A DNA stretch of 64,000 nucleotides, from assembly GCA_037577475.1 (NCBI GenBank), contig CM075193.1, positions 6,584,685-6,648,684 on the forward strand. The letters are read 5' to 3'. The stretch is from Chaunax sp. Z400 (taxonomy: Eukaryota; Chordata; Actinopteri; Lophiiformes; Chaunacidae). The notes beneath the pieces were generated by a model. That model did no database searches. It was not told the DNA's origin and saw only the letters and a program-made list of their open reading frames with translations. Every line of letters starts with the position of its first letter. Position 1 is the stretch's first letter. Both the position numbers and the translations under genes were made by a program. Of this stretch, positions 1-11,600 are shown in pieces.

Positions 1-84
1 CCAGATTTATCTCATTGCTCATTAAGCTAGCGATAGCTCACGTTGACTTGTCATAATATGTAAGGTTACTCCAAAGTTATGATG

Positions 85-400
85 ACAAATGAATTTAGTA
101 GATTAATACTTAAATTGGATATCTGTCTCCTATACAACACAAATGTAGAAACGACGGAGCACCTGCTTCAGTCCAGAACCTGTGGAAATCCTTGTGTAAT
201 TGGCTGAGCTTCAAATCCATATACAATTGGAAGCAAAATTATTCAATCCCCATTGTATATTCGGTTTATTGGCGAAATTTATCAGATGTTTGTGTCCTTG
301 ACCATAGAAACCTTCTCCCAGCATTTGGAATCATTAATTTATCTTTGGTAGTTATTAACAAAAATACTATTTTCAATAAAGGCAGACCTGGATTCTTTTG
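85..400 (+). mobile_element. Decayed LINE (L1-like) ORF2 C-terminal fragment
   Basis: Conceptual translation gives a degraded version of the carboxy end of LINE ORF2 proteins. A Cys-containing segment ends in TTEHLL (about 130-170), followed after one frame slip by LWKSLCNWLSFKS (about 180-222), and then a hydrophobic/basic tail with IFNKGRPGFF before a stop near 400. The TEHL-to-LW spacing is typical of the zinc-knuckle end of fish L1-type elements (family knowledge). The frame slip and missing upstream RT domain show it is inactive. The exact clade is not determined. Confidence 0.45.
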
Positions 401-678
401 AGTCTATATAGATTCTTACTTTACACAGATGCTCAAAGTCCATTTGAATGAGGCTGAATCTGCATTATCTCAGTCACATATTGGTGGCAGTGCCATGTGT
501 CCACCTCTCTATGTTAACCTGCTGTGACACATTACATACTGCCCCCCTCCAAATATATCTGTTAATTTCTCAGATCCAGATTTTGATCCAGTACCAATTG
601 TGAATAGTGGTAGAACAGCATTAGTTGTCCACTAAACTGCCTTTCCGCTACTTTTCAGCTCTGTCAGGAGGACTTTTT
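401..678 (+). promoter_or_regulatory. mrpl2 upstream region and probable 5' UTR
   Basis: This is the stretch between the LINE remnant and the mrpl2 start codon. It is not CpG-rich and has no clear TATA box. A pyrimidine-rich run (ctttccgctacttttcag, about 642-659) just before the ATG could be a start site resembling a 5' TOP, or alternatively the acceptor of an upstream non-coding exon. The sequence alone does not decide between these. Confidence 0.3.
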
Positions 679-2910
679 ATGATGGCGGTGTCGTGTCTAA
701 CTACAGCTCTGCGCTCCTTGACTCTAGCCAAGGCTCCTCTGCTCTCCTCTCCGGTAAGGATCCACTGCCTGTCGCTGCACTGGAGATCTGAATCCTCACA
801 TTACCACATCATCTGAACTACCAGCTGTAATGTTGTTGCTTTTTTGTGTTGACAGGCAGTTGCACAGATTAAGATGGGAACTCTGGTGCCCAGTACAGTT
901 GGACAGTGCAGGGGCTTCCTCACCACAGCCTTTTTGGAACAGAACAGGACATTGTGGAAGCAGATGGAGAAGTACACCATCAAACCGATAGGAATGAAAA
1001 AGACAGGAGGCAGAGATCACACAGGTAAAGAGTGTGGTCTCGAGAAAGAAGAGGATAAATGGTTGTGTGTTTACATTGTGATACTCGTTCTGACTAGAGC
1101 AGAGTAAATAGAGCTGCTCATCTTTCTCTCTGCCACACAGGAAAGATACGGACACATGGCATTGGCGGTGGCCATAAACAAAAATACCGGTGGATAGACT
1201 TTCAGCGACTGCGCTATGAAGAGGACAAAGTGGCCGGTCCCTTTGATGAGAAGGTTGTCGAAGTGCGATACGACCCGTGCAGGTGAGATCAGCTCCCACA
1301 TCATAGGACTTTAACATGCATACTGAAGGTCATGCACCTACCAGGCACGGCGTTGACTCCTTAAACGTAATGTCCATCCTTAAATCACCTATTGAAATTA
1401 AAAAAATGTCTGTGTTCTAAATGAATGGAGGCAAACACAGTTTCATTTTCACATGATTTGATCAATATAGCTGTGTGTGACTCTGGTAATAAATACAAAC
1501 TGTTACAGGTAAATAATAAGAGATCTCAGAATTAGAGTTCTAATCAACCAGACATGCTTGTCTCTTCCACAGATTGAACTTGGTAATTTCTGCTTTAGTG
1601 AAACAAGTTTGAAACTGTCGAAGGAAGGCAAACATTATTAACGTCTCTCATTGAAAAGCCTGGAACGTGCAGTCGGTCATCATAATCTACTGTTCACACA
1701 GGTCTGCTGACATTGCGCTGGTGGCTGGAGGCAGCCGGAAAAGATGGATTATTGCTACGGAGAACATGGAGGCTGGAGACATCATTAAAACGTCTGGAGT
1801 TATTGGACGCATGGCAGGTGTGGACCTTCCCTCCAGATGATGCAAGCAAAGAGTTTGGAGATCTAATTAAACCAAAATTCTACATGACTATTATTATGTT
1901 TTACTCTGCAGTCGCAGCCAATGAGGGTGATGCATACCCACTGGGAGCTCTTTCTGTGGGGACACTGGTGAACAACCTGGAGATCCAACCAGGGAAAGGA
2001 TCCGAGTACATTCGCGCTGCAGGTAATCTATTAGCTGCATGTGTTCCTGCTGAACGTTTCCTAAGTCCATTTTCTAAGTCTGATCTAAATTGTTTTCTCT
2101 CCTGTGTTAATGACTCTATAACTGTTGGTGTTTGCTTCCACGTTTTATTCCTTCCATGCACTATGAACACATGGTGCATATACTGTGTCAGATCAGACTT
2201 AGAAACTTGATCACCAGAACTCTTTTTCCTCACTTGCCACTCCGGTTTTTAATTTAAACTTTCTGTATCCTGTATTGTTGTTTTAGTTTGCTGCCATTAT
2301 GAAGCTCCTTGTAACAAGGTTTAGAAAAGTGCTCTATAAATAAAGATATGATCATTTCTACATACGTCCACATTATTGTATCTGACTGTAAAGGATTTTT
2401 GTACAGAGTGTCAAAATGGGGATCATTCCATCTCATGGTATCTGAATGCCTTGTGCATTTAGAAACAAGGCAAAAGTTGCTATAAAATGTGTTTCCTCAC
2501 ATAATTCCTTTAACGTAATGTTGTGTTACATTTGGTTTGCAGGCACAAGTGGCGTTTTGCTGCGTAAAGTAAACGGAACGGCAATAGTGCAGCTTCCGTC
2601 GAAGCGGCAGGTTCAGGTGAGGTCTTCTGGGTAGAGACTCCACTTGACGTGTTAAAACTATTTTCTGTTCTGAACGTAATGTTGTCATGTCTGAACACAG
2701 GTGCTCGAGACCTGCATGGTGACGGTGGGACGCGTGTCCAACATTGACCACAACAAACGGATAATCGGCAAAGCTGGTCGCAATCGCTGGCTCGGCATTC
2801 GCCCTTCCAGCGGCTTGTGGCAGAGAAAAGGAGGCTGGGCCGGACGCAAGATTAAACCGCTACCTCCGATGAAGAGCTACGTCAACCTGCCCTCAATCTC
2901 CGCTGTATAA
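679..2910 (+). CDS. mrpl2: Mitochondrial 39S/large-subunit ribosomal protein uL2m (MRPL2), 7 coding exons
   Basis: It encodes mitoribosomal uL2m, which binds large-subunit rRNA near the peptidyl-transferase centre in the mitochondrial matrix. Coding exons are 679-753, 856-1024, 1141-1282, 1702-1817, 1912-2022, 2543-2616 and 2701-2910. All introns are GT-AG, and the joined frame is open for 298 codons (human protein about 305). Conserved blocks are KYTIKPI..KKTGGRDHTGKIR (about 67-85), HGIGGGHKQKYR, VRYDPCRSADIALVAGG (about 122-138), ATENMEAGD, GDAYPLGALSVGTLVNN, GVLLRKVNGTAIVQLPSKRQ (about 208-227), VGRVSNIDHNKRIIGKAGR and the C-terminal RKGGWAGRKIKPLPPMKSYV. The N-terminus (MMAVSCLTTALRSL) is basic and hydroxylated like a mitochondrial presequence. 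ATGs at 679 and 682 are both possible; the second matches the mammalian start better. The gene is convergent with the PACS gene. Identity is very secure. Confidence 0.97.
2023..2542 (+). other. mrpl2 intron 5 with inverted repeat
   Basis: This 520-base GT-AG intron is the longest in mrpl2. It contains a perfect 15-base inverted repeat (2072-2086 and 2190-2204) and, further on, a repeat-tail motif (gtgctctataaataaag, about 2328-2345). No snoRNA C/D or H/ACA boxes were recognised. Confidence 0.6.
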
Positions 2911-3012
2911 CACAACAAGAGTCTGGACATGTTTGGGACTGGTCTCACTTTTAATCACCCTGTATTTGATCCTTGCATTGTAACAGAAGAGGTTGTTCAA
3001 AGTGGAAACATG

Positions 3013-3018
3013 AATAAA
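3013..3018 (+). terminator. Poly(A) signal of mrpl2
   Basis: AATAAA lies 103 bases after the mrpl2 stop codon in a short AT-rich 3' UTR and is followed by an A-rich run. It is the first canonical signal after the stop. Cleavage is expected within about 10-30 bases, at roughly 3028-3048. Confidence 0.8.
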
Positions 3019-3034
3019 AAAAAGAGCTGTTTGT

Positions 3035-5696
3035 ACAGAAGATTAAAAATTTTATTAAACACAACTGCTTGTGAAAGCATGGAAAGAAACCAAACAATAT
3101 AAAAATCCAAAACATATTTACATCTAGAGCAAAACATGCAGAGTAACCCATATTTTTAGTGGTAAATTTAAAAATACTGTCATGTCATTTAAAATAGGGT
3201 TTGTGCAAAGACACTGGGTGGCATTTCAAGTAACGGGAGCAATGAGATGGCATGTTGTAATCGTGGTTTGACCATTAATGAAAGACATTAACACTGATGT
3301 TAAGGGTCTGTTGTCTTGCATTGCCCAGGAGAGCATGCCTGCTCATTGATCCAGTCTTGCAAAACACCCCCATGCTACCTCTAGATTTAGGGCAGAAACA
3401 AACTTGAGATCAAATACATTGAAATACACTTGTTATGCCAGGTTAGAATTGTAAAGGACAGTCCCTAACACAACTCTGCCCTGGCTAACGCTTCACTGCC
3501 CCAGATTACAAATATTGTAAGGGGCCGATTGGTCTCCCAACTAAAAGATAGTGAACCTTGCAAAAAGCAGGAGACAAGAAAACTGTAGTCCAAGGGAGAC
3601 ACATGGTGGTAGCTGCAAAATAAGCTTTTTAACATCAAGTGGCAGAACAGTAACAACCATGATGGTTTTTCAGCCCTCAACGGGTGCTTTAACCCATCAA
3701 AAAAAAAATCCTCTGGGAAGGGGTAAAACTAGTGACCTTCTCTTGACTAAAGGAAGTGGTTTACATTTCAAATATAACACCTTTATCACCTCAGAACCAA
3801 AGTATGTCCCAATATGAGCTAAAATGTCTAGAAAACCACATGAAAGTGCTTTACAAAGTGAGGGAAATGTATGATCGATTACATACCGAATAGTGTTTAC
3901 TTTGTACAACTTCATGAGTCCTAGAAATATATTTGGCATTTATGTCAAGAAATAAAGGTAAGCTATTTGTGCTTTCAATTTAGTGGGAGATTTGCGCTTC
4001 ACAATAATACATCTTGTATATATTTCTATACAATACTAAAAAAAAGCCAGCCTATCAAAGCTTGCAAGTCTTCACTTTATATAAAAAGCAACAACAAACT
4101 CACACAGGAGGCCCTTTGTCCAAAGGTGTCCTATTGCAAAAGTTTCACGTAACACTATTAAGGGAGTACCATCAAACATAGCACACCTACACAGACACAC
4201 ACACAGGCAGTGACTTGGACATCTGGCAACACTCAATACACAATTCATCCAATTTTAAAAGCGATTCAATACTTGCATTGTGCTCGACACGACTGTCAGA
4301 GCATGTTTCAAGTCAGCCCAACTCATCTGTATTTTTTTCCCCCATGACATTTCTACACAATACAAAACATAGCAGTATGTTTCAGGTGACGCTGTATTAA
4401 AGGACACACCGGTAATTGCTTTGTTACAATGTGAGCACGTCTTGTCAATTCTTAAAGGGTTTACATTCAGCCAAATGAATGAATAAAAGTAACAGTAATC
4501 TTAATACTGATCTGCACACACAGCACAAATGCATTTAAAGTACAGTTTTAGTTTTCGGTTTAATATACGGAGATGTTTGGCCAAGCCAAGAGCTGTGGTG
4601 GTCGGAGTGTAAAACAAACTCGACTTTGGCACATCAGTGAACATCTGGAGGAATGCAGTATTCGCTATGTGACTGCGGGTGTGTGAGACATCCTGTCAGG
4701 TAAGACATTACATTAAGCTGAACAGGCGTGTTTTCCCAAATGGTAAAACCAAAATTAAAATTAGAGTGGGCCTAATTACAGCCCAGGTGGAACACACAGC
4801 TGGGAAATAATGAATCCAACATCATGAAGCAATAAAATAATTCATACAGTCCCAACTTAATTTGGCATTCAGCTGTTGATAGTTGAAATATGTTCCATGT
4901 GTCACGTTACCCTGCTTCCACATGTGTGTGTGATACTGTACAGTCTGAATGTACACCAACACAAAATCTTCAGCACTTACAGGAAGTGATCGATGAACTG
5001 CTCACGTTACAAATGTGTCATAGCTACATTCATTATAGCTACCTTTATAATACCTTGGTTGAGTTGTTATTTCATTTGCTTTTAAGCACACAGTGTGCTT
5101 AAAAGCAACGAGGCAAAAAAGAACTTCTGGTCCTTTCTATAAAAATTTACCTTTTCCAGAAAGTAAAGGGACGAGTAAGAAAACTGAGCACTGAGTTAGA
5201 AGAGAAAGATTCCATCTAGATTCACAGCAATATTCCATCTCTCAATGACAAACACAAACATGGACTCAAACAATCTCACGCACGCCACTGCACATCACCA
5301 TCACACTCCTCCATTGTCTATAGAGTAACAATAAATGCAGGATTTCACAGAAATAATAAAATGGTAACAAAACAAAGTGCAAACACAGCTGCCATTTTTG
5401 AAATGTGGCAAATTGTCAAAAACCTCAAAATACCTCCGAGGCGGTAGCACAAATCTAACAAAATAGTTACTTGTTCTTTTTGTAGTGTGTAAAAAACAAC
5501 AACACTCAACAACATCAAAAACATCAAATCGACAACATGAATTTGTATGTTGAACACGTGGTTGTGAGTCAGTTAAGATTTCCACAGGAAAACTATTACT
5601 GCCGGCGGCTCGTTGGCTTTTCCTCTAGTTCTCTGTAGCCTCTTGGTGAGACATGTGCAGCAGAGTCTGGTGGGGGCGGGTGGATGGTGGCCAGGT
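3035..5696 (-). other. 3' UTR of the PACS gene
   Basis: This stretch lies between the TGA stop (5697-5699) and the inferred poly(A) site. No coding exon, RNA gene or recognisable transposon is seen in either strand; the short ORFs here are chance. Long AT-rich stretches fit a 3' UTR. The length is inferred from the only gene-distal AATAAA, not from transcript data. Confidence 0.5.
3051..3056 (-). terminator. Poly(A) signal of the PACS gene
   Basis: TTTATT on the + strand reads AATAAA on the - strand. It would end a PACS 3' UTR of about 2.65 kb. It is the last canonical - strand signal before mrpl2 coding sequence. Earlier TTTATT motifs in the UTR could give shorter isoforms. Confidence 0.55.
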
Positions 5697-8600
5697 TCAC
5701 ACAGGCTTAGTGTAGCCAAAGATTCCCACCGGGAAGTGCTTGACATGTGTTGGCCACTGGGCAGCGAGCTGGAAAAACTTCACATCATTCCACTCCACTC
5801 CATCGATAGTGACTAAGGATGAGAGAGGGTGATAAAAAAAAAACGTAAAAAATGTCAGAATGGATGCTTTGTATTTTGCACCGACAGCTTTTATTGATCT
5901 CACATTCTTTGATTACATCACTGTTGTTTAATATTGAGGAGGGTCCTGCTATCATCACCAGATGGCAGTGTAGCTCCATCCTTACCTCTCAGCATTGTGT
6001 GCTGGTGCTTGGCTGTGCAGATCAACCTGCTGATGCCATCAATCACTTGGCTCTTAGAGTCCAGCTCTTTCTCCTTCGGCTTCTTGCTGAGAAAAATCAC
6101 TGGAGAGGGAAACAGGCAGTGAGCCGAGGCATTTCAACAACATTTTCTTGTACATAAAGGAGTTCCACCAATTTTACACATCACAATGTGCTTCTATGTG
6201 TTGGGAAGTACTACTGCATGCATGTAAAAAGGCCGTCTTTTGCAGCACCTGAGGAAACTGCACAAAGTCTGATGAACTGCCTCAAGTGATGTCACAAGTC
6301 TGAAGACTATGGGTTGAGTTAGATAGCAGTGAGCTTACCAGAGGTCTGCAGCCTGCTTCTCATTTATACTTATGGCTAGCAACATTAGGCTACATTAGCT
6401 GCTACTAGCATAACACTCCCTGAATTTCTCAACCAGTCTGTTCAAGACAGGACTTCTGTGCTTTTGTTGAACCTCACTGTTCTGTATACAAGTGAAGAAA
6501 GGTGAAGGTATTGGCAAAAGGAGTGAGCTGACAGGGTGGTGGGACAGGTCGGGGGTGTGATGTTTTGACAACCCACAACCGGGAGATTTAAGAGCAGCTA
6601 GTAGCAGCTAGCAGCTAACTGAGAGAAGAAGAAAATCAAATAAAAATGTCATCAAACTGGGCAGACACCATGAGGTCCAGGAGCTCCTGACCCTCAGAGC
6701 AGGGAAAATCAACTGCCATGTAACAGAGAAGGTAAACGATTGTTGTTGCAGTGTTATTTGGTTGTTTACAAAGCACCGCTTGATGCACAAGTGAAACATC
6801 ACACTAGACACCGACACTGCTGTGCTACACGTCACTTTTCTTTTGCCTGCAGAACGCCAGCATTCCATCTAAAAATCACACACTGGAGTGATGTCACGCC
6901 TCATGTTGGTTTGTTCAGTGTAAACAAACAGGAGGCGTAGCGAATGGTCTTCGTTTCGGCACCATCTCTATGTATAAATCTGATTCATTGTGGGTTATGT
7001 AGGCACCACATTTTAACAAGGACTATTTTGTTCTTTTTTTAGACTATAAAATACTGTTAAAGGAAATCAAGTCACTCTTTTAACCCTCCTCCAGTAGAAA
7101 GAAAAGCTTTTCCAAATACATCCGTCTTTTGGAGCCGCAAAGATTTGTTAAATTTTTGGAGTATTTAGCAAAGGGCAAAGTAAAGTAAGTATTTATTTTA
7201 ATTCATGGTATTATGTTGCCACGGTTTATGTGACATGTTTTTCATATCATACCTTTCTTGTTCTTCTCCTTGGTGACTACAGTCATGGCCATGCTGGGTG
7301 GAGGGGTGAGTTCTCCTCCACAAGGCAGGCGGCTGACTTGCAGTGAACGGAAGTTGCTCTTCAGGGTGTTCTTCAGTCCCACGTCTCTCTTCTCCCCCTC
7401 TTTCTTCTTTTCTGGGCCTTGCCATGTCCAGTAGTCCACCTGGAGCCCCATCACTTCACTGCCCGAACACGGAGAACTACAAAGCAAAAGAGGCGAATAA
7501 GAAACATTATAGGGAAATGTGTTATTAATAATACAGTGAGGAAGGAAAAACATTTGGTTTTGTTCCTGATAGTTCTGTGTGTGTGTTGTCGTACCCAGCT
7601 CCAGAGAGGGCGGTGGACACAGAGGGAGACTGTGGGGGGGTACCCCCTATCTCCTTCCCATACGGACCAGCCGATGGAGGCGTCGGAGAGGACAGGATGC
7701 TTGTGTTGCCCCCCATTGCATCATCTGAGTCCACTGCAGATGGAAGGGAAACATAAGCTCAGACACACAGCTTGTGTGGAAAAAACATCAGTTCTCACCA
7801 AAATCAAGTAAAATAAATTAAATACTGTACATTTTCTTCTTTCTTGGTCTGAACCTGAATCCTGTGTGATGTCTGTGTTTCATTAGAGTTCTCAGAGCTC
7901 TAGGGTGCGACTGCTTTGTTCAGACATGCATCCAAAAATCTGTCAAGTCTGACTAAACATTTTTATTAGTCGCAGCGGTGGGACCAAAGTTTAGCAAGTC
8001 TGACTGAAAACTGTAGGAAACATTTTTAACAAAAACCAACCCGGTGGGTTGACAGTTGCCTTTGAATGAAATACAAACATATTTTCTGTAGATTATTTTG
8101 TCAGCACAATATAATAACTGTTGGCCTGCATCTTGCACATGTGTCATGTATGTATTGTGTGTGTGTTCATGTGTGAGACGGCACTGCTCCTACTTTTCTT
8201 CACACCGACGAGACAAATGTTAAGATATCACAACTTAAACACACGGTTCTCTTAATACTGATAGGCTATTGATTATTCTTTAATCAAGGTGCCTGTTCTA
8301 CCTGTCCTCAGGTCTGAAAGACGCTCCGACCAAACACCATCAGCAGTGGTAACTGTTCCTCTCTCCCTGCATCTGGTTCTAAGATGTCCATCACTGTAGC
8401 CACTTTCAGACAGGCATTGTGCAACAGCGCCAAAACGAGTTCCTTTCTCTGGGATCCCTTCGGTGTGTTCAAACTGGACCAGCCCAAGGCGCCACCTCGG
8501 TGTGTGCGTTCACAGTTATGCCAGCGTTCCACAACGTTAAGAGACGTGACGTACGACGCAACAGCGAACATAAAAGCTGATATATTTCACAATCTCCACA

Positions 8601-11600
8601 GTTTAAAGATCATCTTCTGTGTTTGTTCTTCAAATAACGGACTTCCTGTTGCTATAGCATAGTTATTCTAAAGTTCCCTCTCTCAGGCCCACATAATCGC
8701 TGCCCAGTAAGAAAGGTAGAAACACCATCAGTTAGGCCTAATATTTTCATAGTACCCCAATAATTATTTGAGTTAGTAACCCTTACTAAACAATCCTGTT
8801 TACACTCATTTACATAATGTATTAAAAATGAGCCACGTCTACGGGAACAGATAAGAAACGTGATGCTTGAAATGTACTACTGCATGCACCTGAATGTGCA
8901 CCAGTGCAACCAGTTCAAAACGTTCGTCTGGGGACTTCTGTAGAGCAAACTAACCTGATGAGAAAAAAGTGCTTTCTTACCTGAAGTTGAGAGGCTTTGT
9001 TCAACAATCCCGACTTTGACAACCTGCAAGAATTTAAAAAAAGTTTGAGTGTGAAACTGAATCAAACACAGAACGATGTAACAATTTTGTCACCTTTGCA
9101 CCTGGAAATCAATTCTTACCCCAATAAATGGCACAAATTTCTGACAGGAGTCCTCATCGGGGCTGTAAACAGAAATAAAGAGGCTGTGAGCATGACCAGA
9201 GGTGGGCTTTAACACTTCAACACTCCAGAGGTGCACATGAACACTCAATGGTCCTGGAGGGAAGATGGCGGAGGCATGGCCGGCGCCATGCCCCTCGCAG
9301 CAGAAATGACACACTTGGCTTGGGTGAAATGGGGTCATCTTGGGGTCACGCAACAATGGGATGAATGAGAGGATCGCTCCTTACAACCAACAGAAGGTGG
9401 GCTCCTTCTTATAAGACAGTGTTAAGAAGAATTTGGACTAACGTGGCTACTTAACGCTGCTACTCTGAGCATGTCACACATTCAACTGTGGGTTTTCAAA
9501 GATGGAAAGGAATCAGGATGCTGGTCATTGCCACTAAAGGGTTGATGCACATCCAGGTCACAACTGATTCCAAAAGAACAAAAATGATCCAGAAGGGAAG
9601 TGTTGATAGTTTTATCTTTATGTCCTATTACATGCAACAACCAATAATGCAACTTTAAAACTAGCCGGTGAGCCTCCCAGACTTTCATGAGCCTGTAAAA
9701 TAGATCTGATGCCCAGCAAACAACGGGAGCACGAGCAAGGCTTCTGGCTCCCGTTCAAGTGCAGATACAGGACCCCCTTCTTACACTCTTGGGCATCAAT
9801 GCTGCATTTATCATGGCATTTCATTGATGTTGTCAGGTGTAGAATTTTGCAAAGCAACAGCACCAACAACAACAACAAAAAAACACCTTGTCTTAAGTTA
9901 TAATGAGCTATTTTACTCAATCAAATTCAGACATATCGTAGTAAATACAGACTTTTTAAATGTGCCAATCACTGCAGGAAGCATCATCGCCAAACAAAAA
10001 CAGCCAACGGTGCAAACTGAGACATCGTGTGTAGAATCACCAGCTGTAACATGCAAACTATAAATGAAACATGAGCAGCCAATCTTTTGTAAATGTAGGT
10101 ATTATTTATATGAAGACATGGACGAGTACATGTGTTTCACGGTTAGTAATCAATTCATTTAAAATGAAAATGCCATTAGCAATTTATTCTATTTATTTGT
10201 TTTGACTGACACTGTGGCGAGGATTTAGATTTGCATATTCTAACACAAACCAAATACAAGTCCTGAAAATGATATTCTACAGGTTTGCTTGTGGGCCATT
10301 CTAAGTGACTTCTATTTATTCAACATTACTTGTGATGCAGACACAGCAGTCAGAAAACCGTTCCACTTTGTGATTGTTTTAAAGGTTGTTAGGCAAATCT
10401 TCACAGCAAAAACACAGAGGACAGAGTAAGAACCAGAGTCACACGGAACCAAAGACACACGTCAACACAGAGTGCAAACTGAAGTTACAGTGATTATCGA
10501 GTGTGGAGAGGGGAAATGTTAGGACACTGCAATGAGCTCAAGCCAAATGGAGGAAAGAAAAAAAAAAGGAGGGCAAAAACAAGAGTTGAGTTAGATACCT
10601 GATGTAAAAATCAAAATACAAACTCCTTTTCCTTGAATGCAAATCAAAGGGGAAAGGGGGAAGAAGGAATGCAACAGTGTTAAAACTGTGTTGTGTTTAG
10701 AACCTTCTGACCAATAGGAAGCCACTCTCAACGCTTAACAAACAAAGAAGTGCAACAGACTGTCTGCTGAGTGTGTCTGTTTGATAGGGCTGACATTTGT
10801 TAGGAACAGATGCCTGTGCTCATCTAAAAAAATTGAACCCTGCAAATTTAATTTAATTTAATCAACCATTAGCCTTTTGTCAACATGTGAAATGGACCAG
10901 AAACTGCATCTCCTGAACTTGTTTTTGTCAGAATAAACTAATGCAACTACAGACTAAGTGTCATTACCATAACACATCACAGCATCTTGCATGTGTCGGA
11001 TATATGTGCATGTTTGCATGCATATGCATTTAAACATCTTCCACATGCAGCTCAAATCTTAGGCTTTGCTTTAGGACTAATTGCTAACGAGAAAAATAAA
11101 CATTCTGAACATTAATATGCAAATTACAACGCAGGCATGCTCAAAATAAGAGCACAAAAAAAGCACAAACACATGCCTACACACACAAATATATGCGGTA
11201 CACGAGTGTGCTCATAAATCATCAGTGTCTTTACCTCTTCTGTTTATAGGTGAGCATGGCTTCTGAGATGGGGAACTGGTGGGACACGTTGGCACCGGCC
11301 AGATACTGAACGACACGTCCTGCTACATCTATGTTATCTGCAGGGGGCAGGAAAAAAATGGGTTGTTGACAACAAGCATCTCCTGTTCCATATCTGACTA
11401 ACAAGCTGCAGGACAATTGACGCAAATACCAATTTTCCCATTAAGTAGCTCGCTAGAAGACTGTTCATTGATCATTTTCATTCCCTAGAATTAAGGCGAT
11501 TGGGGGTTGCTGAGCATAAAATGTCATTAAAACATGGTGAAGTCAGGCAGACAACACAAAGATGAATTTGTGCAGCCCAATACTTTTTTGGATAGTTGAA

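Noticed and set aside
796..1317. 173-codon - strand ORF
   Set aside because: It is the shadow of mrpl2 exons 2 and 3 on the opposite strand.
1818..1911. Possible C/D box snoRNA in mrpl2 intron 4 (gatgatg motif)
   Set aside because: The motif gatgatgc does not match the C box RUGAUGA, no D box CUGA is suitably placed, and there is no terminal stem.
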